Shown here piece after piece: positions 38,431 through 52,127 of a DNA stretch of 64,000 nucleotides. The translations under genes were made by a program, and so were the position numbers. Location: assembly GCA_029237695.1 (NCBI GenBank), contig CM055268.1, positions 54,397,131-54,461,130 of the forward strand, written 5' to 3'. This stretch comes from Conchocele bisecta (Eukaryota > Mollusca > Bivalvia > Lucinida > Thyasiridae). The notes under the pieces were generated by a model that was not told the DNA's origin, did not search any database, and saw only the letters and a program-made list of their open reading frames with translations. Position 1 is the first letter of the stretch. Each line of letters starts with the position of its first letter.

Positions 38431-40941
38431 AAACAAATCGTACTAATTTATGTATTAATGGTACTGTTTTGTTGTTCATATAATTAATTGAAGCAGTGTT
38501 ATACTTACATGTGTATGGTAACACTGCTTCACTTACTTATAAGAACACCAAAATGATTAGTTCAAGTTTTCAATGATTCCAAGTACATATAAGTAACTGT
38601 TACTAGAGTAATTGGGCTTATGACATTTGTGACCAGTGTAGTTCCGGATCTGCTAGCACACTTATAGTTATAAGTTATGTAACAAGCAGTATCGTGTATT
38701 CACGATTTTGTTGCGCCATGTGTCACCAATTTTCTACGAAAAAATCTGACATGATCCGATTGTGTTATTTATAGTGTCTGTCGCTACTACGATTATATTC
38801 ATTGGTGAATTCGGGCGCCGTTCAACTCGTCCTATTTTAACTTAGTTAATTCGACCGTCATTTTATTCAACGTGTGCGTTGGTCGAAATAGTAATAAAGT
38901 TACCATATTTTCATTTATTACTTATGATACTGTCCCGCATGTAAAATATAAATCTGAAACATTCAACATAATAAAATGTCTGCTGTGCCCCGCCCTCCCC
39001 CAGAACCAACTCCACTGTACCATTTATTTTATCTGTGCGGGATAGTCGTTTACGAATGTCTACGGACGTTTTTCGTTGCATCTCCTTGAGTAGACTCGGG
39101 GTCGCCGAAACAAGCAGTTTCACACATCGATTTCACAATAGTGTCGCATCACCGTTTTTTTTTCCACAATTATTGATTTGAAAATCAGTAATATTTTCCG
39201 TAAATGACGTGGATTGTGACAACAAATTCAGAGGTAAAGGAGAATTGAATTCCGGCTCGCGTGAACTCTGAAGTTTGTGTCAACTTTCGCCATAATTGAT
39301 AGGCCCCGTCTTATCCGATTTTTTTTCTCAAAATCAATATGGGCAAAAACGGCCGATGCAATAAGGGTGTAAGTTCTAGATTTGGGATCATTAACTTGAA
39401 CGGTACTCGAAATAACTGCCGTGTGGTGGGTTTCTAGAGTTTCGTATCGAGTTGGACCCGCTGATTCTGAATCGCTCCCTCTAAATCCTGGAGTTCAAAT
39501 CGAAAACACCCGAAATACAGCGAGACATTGTCCGCAGCTAGAGCCGGGACCAGACTTTGTAAACATTGAATGGCCGATCACACAGATCATCGGCGATGAT
39601 TTTGTACGATTGTATACATGAACAAATCTAGCAGTACGCGACAGACTGAAAATACATTTGAGGAGTACGCTAGAGGATAAAAAAGAATTGCGTACCGGAC
39701 ATTTTAATTGCTTTTTGGTACGCATTGTTAATTGATCATCTGGACCTCTGCATAGAAACATATTATAATATCCTGTGTGTGTCGACACTCAAGGCATGTC
39801 CCACTGTGCCTGTCTACTTTCTTGGGAGGACTATCACCTGTAATTTGAGAACCGACTAGTCATTTGGACTACTAGAATTCTTCTCTTTGTCCGCAATGAG
39901 TCTTATATTTGGTGTATACATGCTACATGTACAAGCAATTAGTAAGGTTCCAAACATACCAAAATACATTTTGACATATTATTGTATATTTGGTTGTCCT
40001 TGATCTGAACCATGAAGTGATGGAAATTTTACCTGAATGAAGCAGATAATTAGCAATACTGGTACTTGCACTATTGAAATTAAGGCATGTTATTTTGAAT
40101 GTCCAGCAGGAAGGCATGTCATGCCTTATGGGACTATGGAGAACACTGTATTGTAATTCCAGTGTTTTCCTGGGTATTTTGATGGGGTGAGGTGGTGGCA
40201 CACAGAACCGAGTATTATCACCAATATAGAAGAGTATGCGTAATTAACGAATGGGATTCATCTTTTCTGGAATCCCATGTCTCACCTGGTCGGGCCATCA
40301 TATAGTTGTAAAGTGTATTGGAGAGTTTGGTCGGATTATGCCCCGTGATAGTGTTGCTGGTGTGTTTTTGGGGCACCTGGCACCAGCTCAAGATATTATG
40401 ATTTCAGCACTGAATATTGTTATTATTGTTTGTGTTGTAAATATTGTGTGTTGATCATGTAATTTTCTCCCTTTTGGCGGTCCAATATGGGATTCGACCC
40501 TGTTGACCCGTCCGTATATGTCATGACCTTAGCTGCTTAACAGACGTGTTTCAAATCAAATCAAAATAATTTTAGCATGTCTGAAAAAACACTGTGGGGT
40601 GCAATGAATTTAAAAATTAAAATAATTTCAGTATGTCTGATAGATATTGTAGGGTGCGATGTCCATACACTGGGTTGTACATGTAGCTTTTGACATAGTA
40701 AATAATGTCAGTATATGTCTGACTAATAATACAGCGGTGTGTGATGTCCATACATTGTGGCGTGCGATATCCTGTACATACACTGTGGTGTGCACATATG
40801 TCTTAAAGAACAATTTACAAGTTAAAAATAGTTTGAATGTGATCACACATGTATGCAACCACCATATTTTCCTGGCCCCTTCCATTTTTAAAGAAATCAC
40901 TGTACACAATGCCGAGTTACCTGTACTTGTAATTACCTCCG
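38431..40941. other. Intergenic stretch, few repeats
   Basis: A small hairpin (GAAGCAGTGTTA...TAACACTGCTTC) is at about 38491-38530. Degenerate tandem units of about 90 bp with TATGTCTGA...GTGCGATGTCCATACA lie at 40570-40800. Frames such as 39421-39621 and 39923-40201 carry no recognisable motif. Confidence 0.4.
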
Positions 40942-41343
40942 CAGGGCTCCAGATAAGGAATTAGTAATTGAGTATTGTCGCTCCATCATTTCTGAAACAA
41001 TTGGGTATTTCAAAATTTGAATTGTGTAAAATACAATCACACTACTGTTTACACATCAACAGACAGAAATTATTTAATAGTTTGCTTCTAAATGAAAACA
41101 CATCTTGGTATTTCATTAGAATTGTCTCCTTGGACACAATTCTAATGAAATACCAAGATGTGTTTTCATGGGAAAATAGAAAAATATGCTATATTTGTGG
41201 TCTGTTTATTGTTTTCTGTAGCATGATAAAGATACCACAAAGTTTTCATTGCTTTTTGATACTCACTACTTCTGATTTCAATTGGGTTTTTGGTAATTTT
41301 AATTGGGTATTTACGCAAAAACTCACCTTATCTGGAGCTTTGC
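40942..41343. mobile_element. CCAGATAAGG-family element, variant B (forward) with inner hairpin
   Basis: Ends CAGGGCTCCAGATAAGGAAT and CACCTTATCTGGAGCTTTG. A strong hairpin at about 41093-41170 has AAAACACATCTTGGTATTTC and its complement around GTCTCCTTGGACAC. Reverse copy at 34507-34890. Confidence 0.75.
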
Positions 41344-42458
41344 CTCAGACACTTTCATTTTCGGAGCCTAACTGAACTTGAAAACCAATAACCACTGTCA
41401 AGTATGTGGTTGATAATCAGGTGACTTTCACTTACTTTTTTTACTTTGATTACTTAGTTACATGTATTTCCATTGGTTGAGGTTTTTAACCCCTGTCTGT
41501 AAAGCAATGGGTGTAGCAATCACCCCTGTGTCTCTCTGACGTTTGTGTGTAGACATTCTTTACAGTTTTGCTAAACGCAGAAGCTATACTGACAACCCTT
41601 ACAGTTTGGTCATTAACTTTCTGGGCGGGGGTATGCCACTCTCTGATAGCATATTTGTCAAGCTTCTATGTTCAATACTATTGGCGCTACAGCAACCAAA
41701 CTTGGACAACTTCATCAACTGGCAGTGTACACCTATAACCAATGTGTCAAATATGTGACCATCATGTGACCAACTACATTTTCATTTGAATTACTTATTT
41801 ATTTATCTTAGTTAGGGTTTTCCATTTTGGCAGCCATAGGGTGAAAATGGAGATAGCGTTATAACCAGAAGCGCTTTATTTCAGCTCTAGTGCATTGTTG
41901 ATAATATTACGTTTCAGCATCACTATAAACAATCCAACTGTTCGGCACTTCCCTGGAAACATTGCTTCAGTAAGCAGTGGCATGGGTAATACATGTTAAT
42001 GCGCCTATCATTTTCTTAAACATTATGTTATGCACGCGGTGCCTTGATTTGCTGGCCGAATAATGGTTATGGCCACTTTAAAACCCATTAAAGTCTCTTG
42101 TTTCGTTTCAATTTTAATATCCCTTCGCGTAGCGAAAAGGGGATATACCCCTTTTCATAAATGGACTAGTATATTAAGATATACAAATCCATTCCAGTTA
42201 CTTAGGGTGAAAGGGTTAAGGTTAAATGTACTAGCTGTCTAGTCAATAGCCCCGGCAGCTGCTAAAGCAATACATGTGGCATCCTTCACCCACCATACTG
42301 TGCACATGTCAGGAAGTGTTTTTGTCTATCCAGATCAACAAGCTTCATTACTACAGATAATGTGAGGGTGACTAGGCAATTTCTCCCTGTAACAGGATAT
42401 CCATTATTCTCAGCCAGTGTCATATAGGCCAGTACTAACTGCAACTTGGGGGGGGAGG
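41344..42458. other. Intergenic stretch, nothing coding
   Basis: A fragment with CCCTTTTCATAAATGGA and AGTTACTTAGGGTGAAAGGG (about 42148-42226) belongs to the repeat at 43150-43380. No gene. Confidence 0.4.
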
Positions 42459-42688
42459 GGGGGCCGTTTCACTAAAACTTTGTACGACTAAAATGTTCGT
42501 AAGTGCAACATTATGATAGTCAGTAAATTTCACATTAACAATATAAACAATTATTGGATTTATATGTATTGAGCATAGGCTGCATATGCAGCCTATGCTC
42601 AATAAATGTAAATCCATCAATTGAAATTTCCAGACGATCCGAAATGTGCTCTGTTAGTCGTAGACAATTAGGTGAAACGGGCCCCTGG
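42459..42688. mobile_element. Palindromic element GGGGCCGTTTCACTAAA...TTAGGTGAAACGGGCCCC
   Basis: Full-length foldback of about 230 bp with a perfect centre TATTGAGCATAGGCTGCATATGCAG (read across 42569-42602) and its complement. Partial relatives are at 25850-25960, 27655-27769 and 47113-47150. Confidence 0.85.
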
Positions 42689-42959
42689 TCTGCAGCGCAC
42701 TAGATAAAAGTAATAGTAATCTGCTATCTGAGATATAATAACTTGTCTGGCCTATATTATGTAGCTGGTTTAGGGTAACATGAGATTTCTATGGAATATA
42801 ATGATGCTCTATGTGATAATTTCAGCGAAATTGGAAGAGAAAATTATGAAATTGTTCTAAAGCATCAGTGACGCACATTATATATTGTCTCCGGTCCATT
42901 TAAGCCATTTCGTGCCGAGGATACGCCATTATGTTTGCGGAAAATCGTAAATGTTTTTC

Positions 42960-43070
42960 TTATATGCGCTCAGAAGTATATCTCGCGACCACCAGTTGAA
43001 CAATCTCGTTGAAACGGTACAAATGGGTGGTCACACTTTACATCGACTTTTATTGAGAAATAAGAAAAAT
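42960..43070. mobile_element. Palindromic element with GACCACCA...TGGGTGGTC arms
   Basis: CAGAAGTATATCTCGCGACCAC...GAAATAAG matches 32446-32560 with substitutions; arms are complementary around TCTCGTTGAAACGG. Confidence 0.7.
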
Positions 43071-43129
43071 GAAATATTTAATAAATTTCATACCCGTAAA
43101 GGTGTATTCTGCATGTAATGTGTTACCCC

Positions 43130-43380
43130 TTTGAACCCGAAATCCCGCTATAGCGGTTTATGCAAAAAGTTCAGATCCAGGTGAGCCGGCTCGTAACGAG
43201 CCGTCTCATCAGGATCTGTACTTTTTGAAAGTAATTTTAATATTTCTTACAACAAAAACAGCCCCTTTTCATAAATGGACGAATCTGAAAATCATTTTGT
43301 GACCATTGGATTGGTCGGAACATTAGCATATCACAGTCCATTCCAGTTCCTTAGGGTTGAAAGGGTTAAAGGCCATGTGT
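43130..43380. repeat. GAGCCGGCTCGTAACGAGCC dispersed repeat, fullest copy
   Basis: Runs from about ACCCCTTTGAACCC to AGGGTTGAAAGGGTTAA. It contains a palindrome GGCTCGTAACGAGCC and CCCCTTTTCATAAATGGAC. Copies are at 24140-24330 and 54664-54895 (reverse). Confidence 0.7.
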
Positions 43381-43480
43381 CTCAGATGTTCAATAGTGGT
43401 TTTTTATCAACCTGAAATGCAACACTTTTATTTTGATTTCAACATCAAAACAGACTATAACAAACAGGAGACATTTTTTT

Positions 43481-44045
43481 ATTCTCGAATATCAGTATCT
43501 CGATGATATCCCCTATCTTGATGATTCACTAAAGTCCCAAATTATATCCTTATTTGTTTAATATAAATTTCCTCGGCTATCTCGACCATGCCCTATCTCG
43601 TATATGTTCTCTATCTAGACTGTTCATTCAATCTCTTCACTATCTCGATCACATAAACGCTTAAATAAATCGCCTAAACATCTGGCTGCCAATATCGATT
43701 TGGTTTACATTAATTTCCAAAACATATCAAACTTCAGGTTGTTTGCTTAATTTGTACACCTGGATATATTTGAGTGTTTGACATGAATCATTAAGCATAA
43801 TCACGCTGGTCATTTAAGTAATTCACAGAGAGTCGTGACGCCACCTTGTAATGTTGATCAGCTTGCTACCTTTGGTCATTAGTTAATTGGTGATTGTTTT
43901 CTCGGGATATAATGGGTAACATGATTTCATATTTTTCGTGAAAATATTCGACCATTTCACTTCATCGCTATCTCGAACCTAGTCCTATCGCGACTAGTAT
44001 ATGGATGATCTCCTTTCGACTTCGAGATACTGGTTCTCGACTGTA
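43481..44045. mobile_element. Element with CAGTATCTCGA terminal repeats
   Basis: Left end TTCTCGAATATCAGTATCTC and right end CGAGATACTGGTTCTCGACT are complementary with small differences. CTATCTCGA-type words recur near both ends (43556-43680, 43970-43995), as in non-autonomous Tc1/pogo-type elements. No gene. Confidence 0.55.
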
Positions 44046-44912
44046 TATGTGTACATGTTATGTCACATGTGGTTATGCCCAATCATAATAGTCTTTTATT
44101 TATATTACTCAGGGTGACACAGCTAGTTGATACTCAACTCAACTCAACTCAACATATCTTTATTTACATCCCATTACAGTGAATAACATGCAACATGGGG
44201 AAATAAAACAGAGTATATATGCATGGCGGTATCTGCTACAGTACAATATAGTGGTTTTTCAAATATGTAAATACCGTATAGTATTCAAATGCACGAAATA
44301 TATTACTATTGCATGTCCGTATTAAACATGAATATGCGCAGTGTATGTATGTTTCTGGGGAAAGCCAAATCCATCATTTTTCCTAGTAAGTATAGGTAAT
44401 TGCAGAGAATTACTTGCGATGCGGATTATCGACAAAAATAGTGGTGTCGGTACGCCGAGTGGATTATATTACAAATGTATCACGTACTGAATGTGGACGT
44501 ACTGAATGTGACGTACATGGTTTACAAACATGTCTGCGCACAGAGATACGTACTGTAAATGCTCAACAGTGTTATCAACAGAAGCCTAGATCGAAACGAA
44601 ATATCTAGGAGACTGTTATATTCGGGTACTACTCGGGTATATGTACAAGTCTGATATCCTGCAGGTGTCAGTAAATATTATATTCATTTCATGTGATTTT
44701 CATCTCAGTTCGGATGGAAACACGAGATGTAACAAAATTTCATGTTTATCAATGACAAAAACGTTTTAAATTATTCTTAAAGAAGCATACGATTAAGTGC
44801 ATGTATTAAATTCAATACATGCTTAACTAACTAGATTCTTGGAACTACACTTCTTAAGACTACAATATCGGAACACAGGTGAAAGACTCGGACCTGTGAC
44901 AAATGCCCATTA
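44046..44912. other. Intergenic stretch with ACTCA microsatellite
   Basis: An (ACTCA)n tract lies at about 44132-44152. No gene recognised. Confidence 0.4.
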
Positions 44913-45960
44913 CAAACAAGAGGGCCATGATGGCCCTAATTCGCTCACCTGACTCCATGAACACCAGAGGAGAATGTGACATGGAGTTCAAATGTGTTTT
45001 AAAAAAAATTGTTTTTAGATGGCGGTCATCTTGGATTAAGCGATGACTCATTTTACCAAATATGAAAATGCTTCATCCAAGGATCTTAACTTACTATGAA
45101 GTTTGGCAACATCGGCCATGTGGTTCCTGAGAAAAAGACGTTCAAAATCTCGAATAAATGGACCTTTTGGCGGCCATCATGGATGTCATAATCATCCGAT
45201 TCCGACAAATATTGCACCAGAGCAATCGCCTCATCGATACCTTCAATTTGATATATGACCTGAGCATATTCGGTTAAAAATAAAATTTGACCCTAATTTG
45301 ACCCCACGGGCCACGCCCATTTTTGACCCCGGGGTCATCGTTTTAACACCTTTGAAAGAGCATTCTACATGAATTATTCCTACCAAGTTTCGTCGAAATC
45401 CGGCTGGCGGTTCATGAGAAGAAGATTTGTTAATAATTTCTGCTATTTTTAGACGGCGGCCATCTTGGATTAGCGACGACCTCCGTTTTAACAACTGAAA
45501 AGGCTTCACCCATGGACCATAACTGTGAAGTTTGGCCACCATGGGCCAAGCGGTTCGTGTGAAGAAGAATTTTGAAATCTCTAAAAAAAGAACGATCTTT
45601 TGACCTTTCGGCGGCCATCTTGGATAACATGACCATCCAATTTCGACAAAAAATGTACCAGAGCGATCGCCTCTCTGATACCTTCGATTTGATATAGACA
45701 TGACCATATTCGGTCAAAAATAAAATTTAACCCCAATTTGACCCCACGGTACACGCCCATTTTTGACCCCGGGGTCACCATTTTAACAACTTTGAAAGAG
45801 CATTGTACATCGATCATTCATAATAAGTTTCGTCGAAATCCGGCTGGCGGTTCATGAACATTTTTTTGAAGAATTTGTGCAATTTTTAGACTGTGGCCAT
45901 CTTGGATTAGCGACGACCTCCATTTTAACAAGTGGGTGGGGTAATGGATTTTTTGTAATG
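44913..45960. repeat. Bivalve-type dispersed repeat, about 435-bp unit, two to three copies
   Basis: Opens with GAGGGCCATGATGGCCCTAA. The words GGCGGCCATCTTGGAT, ACCCCGGGGTCA, CTTTGAAAGAGCATT and TTTCGTCGAAATCCGGCTGG recur at a spacing of about 435 bp (for example 45345 and 45780). Minus-strand frames 45243-45707, 45430-45717 and 45581-45817 are artefacts of the repeat. The type is familiar from mollusc intergenic DNA (recollection, unchecked). Confidence 0.75.
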
Positions 45961-46409
45961 GGCATTTTTTGTGTCACAAGACCCAATCTTCCACCTGTTT
46001 ATCGGAACACCTATTCCAGAATTAAACAGTAAACTGACTGAAAGAAAGTTTTTAATGAATGGTGTTTTTTGTCCGTTCAAGAAACAAGGTCACATACTGG
46101 CAAGCATTGTGGATCATTGTGAATTTGGCACTGTAAATACACATTAAAAATCATTCCAGCAACATACTCAACATATCCTGATCTGGTGTCAGGTGCCCTT
46201 ACAATACCGTAGCTCTTATCATCTTGTCTGAATCCTGGTGAGATCCACAGTTGAACTATGAATACATGCATACCCTCACAACTTCTGCCAGCTGTGTTAA
46301 CCCACGCACGCCTAAGTAATTTCAATTATATATTCTACAGTGGAACCTGGTCACCAGGGCGTTCGATTTAGAGGTGTTACACTGTAAATCAGACATATGA
46401 CTATGCCAA

Positions 46410-46865
46410 GGTTTTGTTTGTTTGTTTGTTTGTTGGGGTTTAACGGCCTATCAACAGCTACGGTCATTTAAGGCCAGGTCAATGGGTTTAGTACTAAATC
46501 CCATATATTACCTGTACAAGTACATGTACATTTTCAAGTAAATGTACAAATGGGGGGAAAATACCAAAATCGAACTGAATTTACAATAACAAAAATATAT
46601 ATTCAGCCCTGAAATCAGAATAATCCTGATCTGATGCCAGGTCCTCGCCACACCAGAATCACTTGGCCCCTCCCAAAAGCAGTAGGATCAGTAATAATCT
46701 TACTACTTTTATAATGGACAATAACCCAATTCAACTCCCAGGTAACAAAAGAGCCAAAGACAAAAACGTACCGGAGGGCCAAACCAGGCAAATAGTGATT
46801 CCTATAAGGAGGAACCCCTACCGTTAATTTACGCCGTCTCGTTCGCCCGACCACCACCCACACTA
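46410..46865. repeat. (GTTT)n-headed dispersed repeat, copy 1
   Basis: Starts with (GTTT)n, then TTTAACGGCCTATCAACAGC and GGTCATTTAAGGCC. It continues with CAGCCCTGAAATCAGAATAA, TCACTTGGCCCC, GAGGGCCAAACCAGG and ends near CCACCACCCACAC. Copy 2 is at 57418-57812. The form (simple-repeat head, conserved body) suggests a SINE-like or other non-autonomous repeat. Confidence 0.75.
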
Positions 46866-47548
46866 TGCCAAGGTATGCGCCTGTGATTTGCTAACTTCAA
46901 CATGCATTATCATCATAAATATACACCAATGAAACCCATAAAATTCAGGATACAAAGACTGCCTGCGTGCCCGGTTTAGAGAGGTTCTACTGTATGTTGA
47001 ATTTAATATTTATTCCATGAACGAGAAAAGGCGTCATTGTGTAAAAACTCAGAAACAATGTACAAACGATGCAGATCCAGATGAGACGGCTCGTTTCGAG
47101 CAGGCTCATCTGGGGACGGTTTCACTAAAGTGTGTACGACTAAGACGAAAAATTGAAATTGACAACAAAGTTGGCATTAGCAGCCGATGAAGGTAAATCT
47201 GTGGTGGATTCTTTCACATTTAACTCTTTGCATGCTAGCGGTGAAAATAACATTCAACAACTTACGAGTATATTTCTTATTTATGATATTTATAGCGAGA
47301 AATAAAAGAAACTACAATGAATTGTCGTCTGCTATATTTTAACTATTTATAGCCCACAAATTTCCCAGCATGCAAAGAGTTAATGACCCATACATATAGG
47401 TGGAAAATCGTAGCATTAGTGAACAACATAAACATGTGAAGTAAATTTATATAAATCTTCAGATGGTCAACCATAGAACAATCATTAGTATAAAAAAATG
47501 TTCTTTAGACTTTTCTTGTTTACTCTATAATATAATTAAATGTATTAC
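46866..47548. other. Intergenic stretch with small fragments
   Basis: CCGGTTTAGAGAGGTTCTAC at about 46973 is another copy of the minisatellite core word. AGATGAGACGGCTCGTTTCG (about 47078) and GGTTTCACTAAAGTGTGTAC (about 47119) are fragments of repeats described elsewhere. No gene. Confidence 0.45.
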
Positions 47549-47553
47549 ATTAC

Positions 47554-47995
47554 CAAGGTGAGGGATCACGTGGTTTCCGAACGGCATGAGATCATGTTTT
47601 TTAGATGTGTTTATAGTAGATTTCCTTTAATATCTTGCTAATGGAATGCTGATTATTTTTTATAAGATTTACCGCAGCAAATGCGGGTACACGTTGCCCT
47701 TTATTGCATAGGCGGCTTTAATCTCATAATTATGTCGTTTTGACGAAGACTCGGTTACCGTAAATAAATAAAAACAAGAGCACGTGAATGTAAGAAATAA
47801 ACGTTACTCGATTCTTTGCGAAATTTATAAGTTATTGTAAAGAACTTTCAGAACACCAATAAAACACATATGCCAATGTATTTGGTGCGCTACATCTCAT
47901 CAAAATCCGTCCGTTTGTTAAGAAGATTTTAATGAAAATCTACTGTAAAAATGACGTCAAAATCAGGTTCGGAAACCACGTGATCATACACCTTG
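47554..47995. mobile_element. Second foldback relative of the Polinton ends, exact 5-bp target duplication
   Basis: Begins CAAGGTGAGGGATCACGTGG and ends CCACGTGATCATACACCTTG, flanked by ATTAC on both sides (47549-47553 and 47996-48000). The arms include GGTTTCCGAAC...GTTCGGAAACC. The interior retains CATCTCATCAAAATCCGT and TGTCGTTTTGACGAAGA, recalling the large element's terminal repeats. 442 bp, no genes. Confidence 0.8.
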
Positions 47996-48046
47996 ATTAC
48001 ATTATTACTATCAATACCGGAGCCCCATACTGACCTTTAAGTAATA

Positions 48047-48166
48047 GTTACTGCCCTAATCGAGGTGTTCATGCGTTTGAACAACCTACATGTGCCCATG
48101 GAACACCGATTCATGGGCACATGTAGGTTGTTTAAACACATGAACACCTCGATTAGGGAAATAACT
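48047..48166. mobile_element. 120-bp palindromic element
   Basis: AGTTACTGCCCTAATCGAGG...CATGTGCCCATG and the complementary second arm (CATGGGCACATGTAGGTTGT...AATAACT) surround GAACACCGATT. Arms are about 53 bp with few mismatches. Confidence 0.8.
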
Positions 48167-51100
48167 GACTTACACATCTACTTACCGACTACCGTTGGCT
48201 AGTATTCAGTGGAAATTTTGAATTTCCATTTGACATTAAAGGAACTGTCTCCACAGTTATGCCAGCCGATCAATAACATCCATGTACGCATGCTGCCAGT
48301 GGGATTATACGTGTCCCATTGACATATTTCTCATTATTATATTTGTGTTTGATATCTAACGTATACGTATACGAAGCAAGCACTCAGTATGCTGCATAAT
48401 ATGCATTGGAACATGCTTGCATAAATCATACTAACTCACAGAGAATACCAGGCTAGTGTAGTTTCAAATACCAGTTTATCAGGCAAGACTAGGCCGTGTC
48501 CGAGCCGAGCCTCATTATCTTAATATCGAAAACACTAGACTAGATTTTTTTTATCAGGTCACGTTTTATGCTCGCCAATGATCAAATAAACAGTTTTGGT
48601 TGAAAAGAACGCGGACTTGTTTACGTTACGTGATTAGTCTGACGTCGTTCGGTAACGTCATGTGACGTCGTTCGTCCAATAGAACGTCGCTTTTCAATTC
48701 GATGTAATCCGGATATTCGTATCAGGTCGATTCGTTATACAGTAGTATGTTATCAGTCGGTACGTATTGGGTCAATACAAAGCTCGTTTCCCGATAACAA
48801 ATAAGTAAACAGTACAGTGGAACATCTCGAAAACCGTCACCCTAGGAGGTCCGCAGGGTGTCCAGCTTAGATAGGTACCACTGTATCAATGAATGGCAGC
48901 GTTAAACGAAGCTTATGCCCTCGCTGTCTGCCTTGATAATAATAAAAAAAGTCCTCGGTGACCTTAAAATTGGGCGGTCGTACTGGTACATGTAGCATTG
49001 ATAATAAAATAAGGATGTTAAAATTATTGCCTTACACGTTTGTCTTATTACAAAGAAGGTGAACCTAAGTCCTCAGTGACCTTGACCTTGGGCGGTCGGA
49101 TGTGGGTAGCATGCATAACAAAGCACGATCACAGTGTGGCCAAATATTATCAAAATCGGTGAAGCAGTTCATGAGTTTTTGAAAAATGAAAGGTGTTACT
49201 AACGTACGTATGCATGTACGTACGTACGCAGTACATGGACTAACGCTATATCCCATATTGTCTATCGGCAAGGGGATAATTAAACAGTCCATGCAGATTT
49301 GTTTTCATTTTCAACCGTGAAAAAACTACAATCAATGCCATATAAATGAAACGCAATGGGGTCCTCAGGGTGTCCGGTTTAGACGTGTATACATAGCCCA
49401 CCACGTTCTCTGTCAAAACATTGACGAAGTGATAAGCACCCGGCCATGTAGACTATATTTGTAATTGAAGGGCCTCTCATCGCCTGGTGCATTGCGTACA
49501 ACTGTACATGCACGTGCAGCATATGAATGCATATATCTATTATTGGATGGTCAGTTATCAAAGTCATTTACGAGGGGTGTTCAATAATTAATTTCCCAAC
49601 ACATACATGATCACAATAAAATGAAATGACATTAATTTAATGAATGAAAACTATTAGCATAATTAAAACAACAGTAACATTTAAAGACACGTGCATGTGT
49701 AAAGACACAGGTATGTGCATAATGTGATGAAACATGTTTAATTTTGGAAACAATAATTAAATGATAGATTTACATGGACTGTCTTTATCAAATTGTGCTT
49801 ATAAGTCGTCTTGAAAAGAATCGGTATTTGGTAAAATATGTTTTTTATACCAAATCATAAATAGCGTTGTGAACGCTAGTTTTGTTGACAGTCGATGGTA
49901 CTATTGTTATTTAGTAATTACACATGTGTCTATAAATAGCAACATAGTATATGTGTGGAACAGTATTTTGATTTCAAAGTAAAAAAATTTTATGTTTCAC
50001 TAAGTGTGCTTTCTGGTACTGAAATAGCGAACGGAAATACGTTACCAACTATCTCCCCTCTTCATCAGAGTCAATTGTAGTACATTGTATTCATATATCA
50101 TCAGTTGGGTATCTGTAGAGTGCACATCAATAACAATTTAATCCTTCATATGTTTAGCCACAGTGACTGTATTTTCACATGTTGTTTCAGTAATAAACCA
50201 ACTTATTATAATTGATTAAACTTAAAGTGATTGATGCAGTTCATTCAACAATGAAACATGCGTTTTTGTACGATAATACAACTATTCTCAGTCAAAATGC
50301 AGAATATATCATAGTTGTCTGCCAGTCCACATGTACATGCATTTTATTATTATAATGCATAAATTTGACATATTATGTCCTATTTTTGTATAACTGGGAT
50401 CAAGTGAACAATGTTCTCGAGCCAAAAAAGTGTTACAGCTATTTCATTTTATCTTAAATATGCACTGATCACAAGTTATCAATAAGCATAGCTTAAGTTC
50501 GACGCGTATGTTCTAAAAGGCCGGCACTAGTTTATATTCAATATCATTATACACTAAGTGTAATAAATGTGCAAATCAGACGGGTACAATAAAACACATT
50601 AGGTAACCAGTATATGCTTAGTATGATGATGTGCTCCTGCAATAAAGCAAATCTAACATTTGTGTTGATGTAATATTATATTTAGTAAAGCTCCTTGACT
50701 GATTTATAAAGAAACTCAGCATAACCTCTTATGCCATCAGTAAACTCGTTAATAAATATCATAGTAAATGATCACGCAAGTAAGATCCTCTCTATATATA
50801 TATATAGCACTGTTTTTGAGACCGGATGAAATATGCCACTTCACGAGTGGGTGTAGGTTTATAACCGTTGACACCTTTGTGTTACTTACTGAACGCCCCT
50901 CAATTATATCCCTATTTTTGTCGTTGACAAGTGTCTTTCCACGTGCTAAACTATACGTAAACAGAAATATACTGTAGACTACGTGTGGGAGATTCACCAG
51001 GTAAGCTTTTATTTAAAGTATTTCAACAATGTTCTACATTATAGTTTTGACATTTCTGCTGCATATATATGTATATATATTTTTGTTTATACATCTGTCC

Positions 51101-52127
51101 ACGGCATTGACACGATTTGTGTTTACATATGCGTCACTGGCACGGAGAAGGACTTTGCAGCATTTGTAAGGCGAATATGTGTACCTTTATCATCATTCAC
51201 CATCCAAATTAGCATTTTATGTTCTACATGTAATTTGCTGATCGCAAAACATCAACAACTTCTACATTGATGACATGTAGTAAATATAGGAAATGGTATT
51301 GATCAAATGGCGATCAACATATGCAATGATCAAACTGCGCTGCGCGAATGCGCAGACTGATCCGGGCTACGCTAGCTATCGTAAGACCGCTTTTCTTAGC
51401 GAGTGTTCCTTGTGTAAAGCTATCAATTCACACAATGTCCATGGACACACAACGTGAGTGATTTGCCGTGAAGCACGACTTTTTCGTACCAAGGTTTGTA
51501 TACAGATGCCAACTTTTCTTTTGCCTACAGAGGTGTTCAAATTACTTACCAACCTCTGATAAACAATAGAGTCGATGTGTAACCTAGGAGATTTAGTTTC
51601 CAGTTGCTCTGTTTAGTAAGAACGAAAGCATGCGCACCGAGTGGTAAATAGCAAATGCATGTTTACCAGTGAAATCTGTCTAAATTTCTTTACTTTAACG
51701 TAAATAATTCAGGCGACGTTCATTATATAATCTGTTCAGGTAGCAGTCATTAACTTTTCACTCATTTTCCAGTGCAAACCTCTCAGCCACCAACAATCTG
51801 GGCTTGAAATTACCGGTAGGTGACCTCAAACGTTGACTGTTATCAAGACTTTACTGTAAACGTAATTTATTAACGCTGTGACCGTCCAAACGGCCAATAA
51901 TAGATCGTTATCTGTACATATACTAGGTAGTTACCGGCATGACTGGACAAATTTCACATGAGCCTGATATCGTACCGTATCCACTGTTTGGCTTCTATTT
52001 CACGCACAGTGGTTTTGTAAACGTGACTTTCACCAATCTTAAGACCTTACTTAACAAAAACTGCAATTTCATTCTCTCAATTAAATTTCAGAAGCATTAG
52101 TTCAGCTCATTACATAATGATAGTTTT
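48167..52127. other. Long intergenic stretch, no supported gene
   Basis: A short palindromic element (ACAGTGGAACATCTCGAAAA ... TAGGTACCACTGT) lies at 48817-48886. GTCCTC(A/G)GTGACCTT...GGGCGGTCG is duplicated at about 48952 and 49069. A TACGAGGGGTGTTCAATAAT segment at about 49570 resembles a mariner terminus, but no partner was found. Frames such as 50768-50997 and 50983-51270 show no motif. Confidence 0.4.

Noticed and set aside
39421..39621. 66-codon frame as a possible host exon
   Set aside because: No splice sites or homology that I could defend.
45243..45817. Minus-strand frames up to 154 codons
   Set aside because: They lie in a dispersed repeat of about 435-bp period and contain no domain.
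49570..49610. Mariner element end (ACGAGGGGTGTTCAATAATT)
   Set aside because: Only one end-like segment, no second terminus and no transposase.
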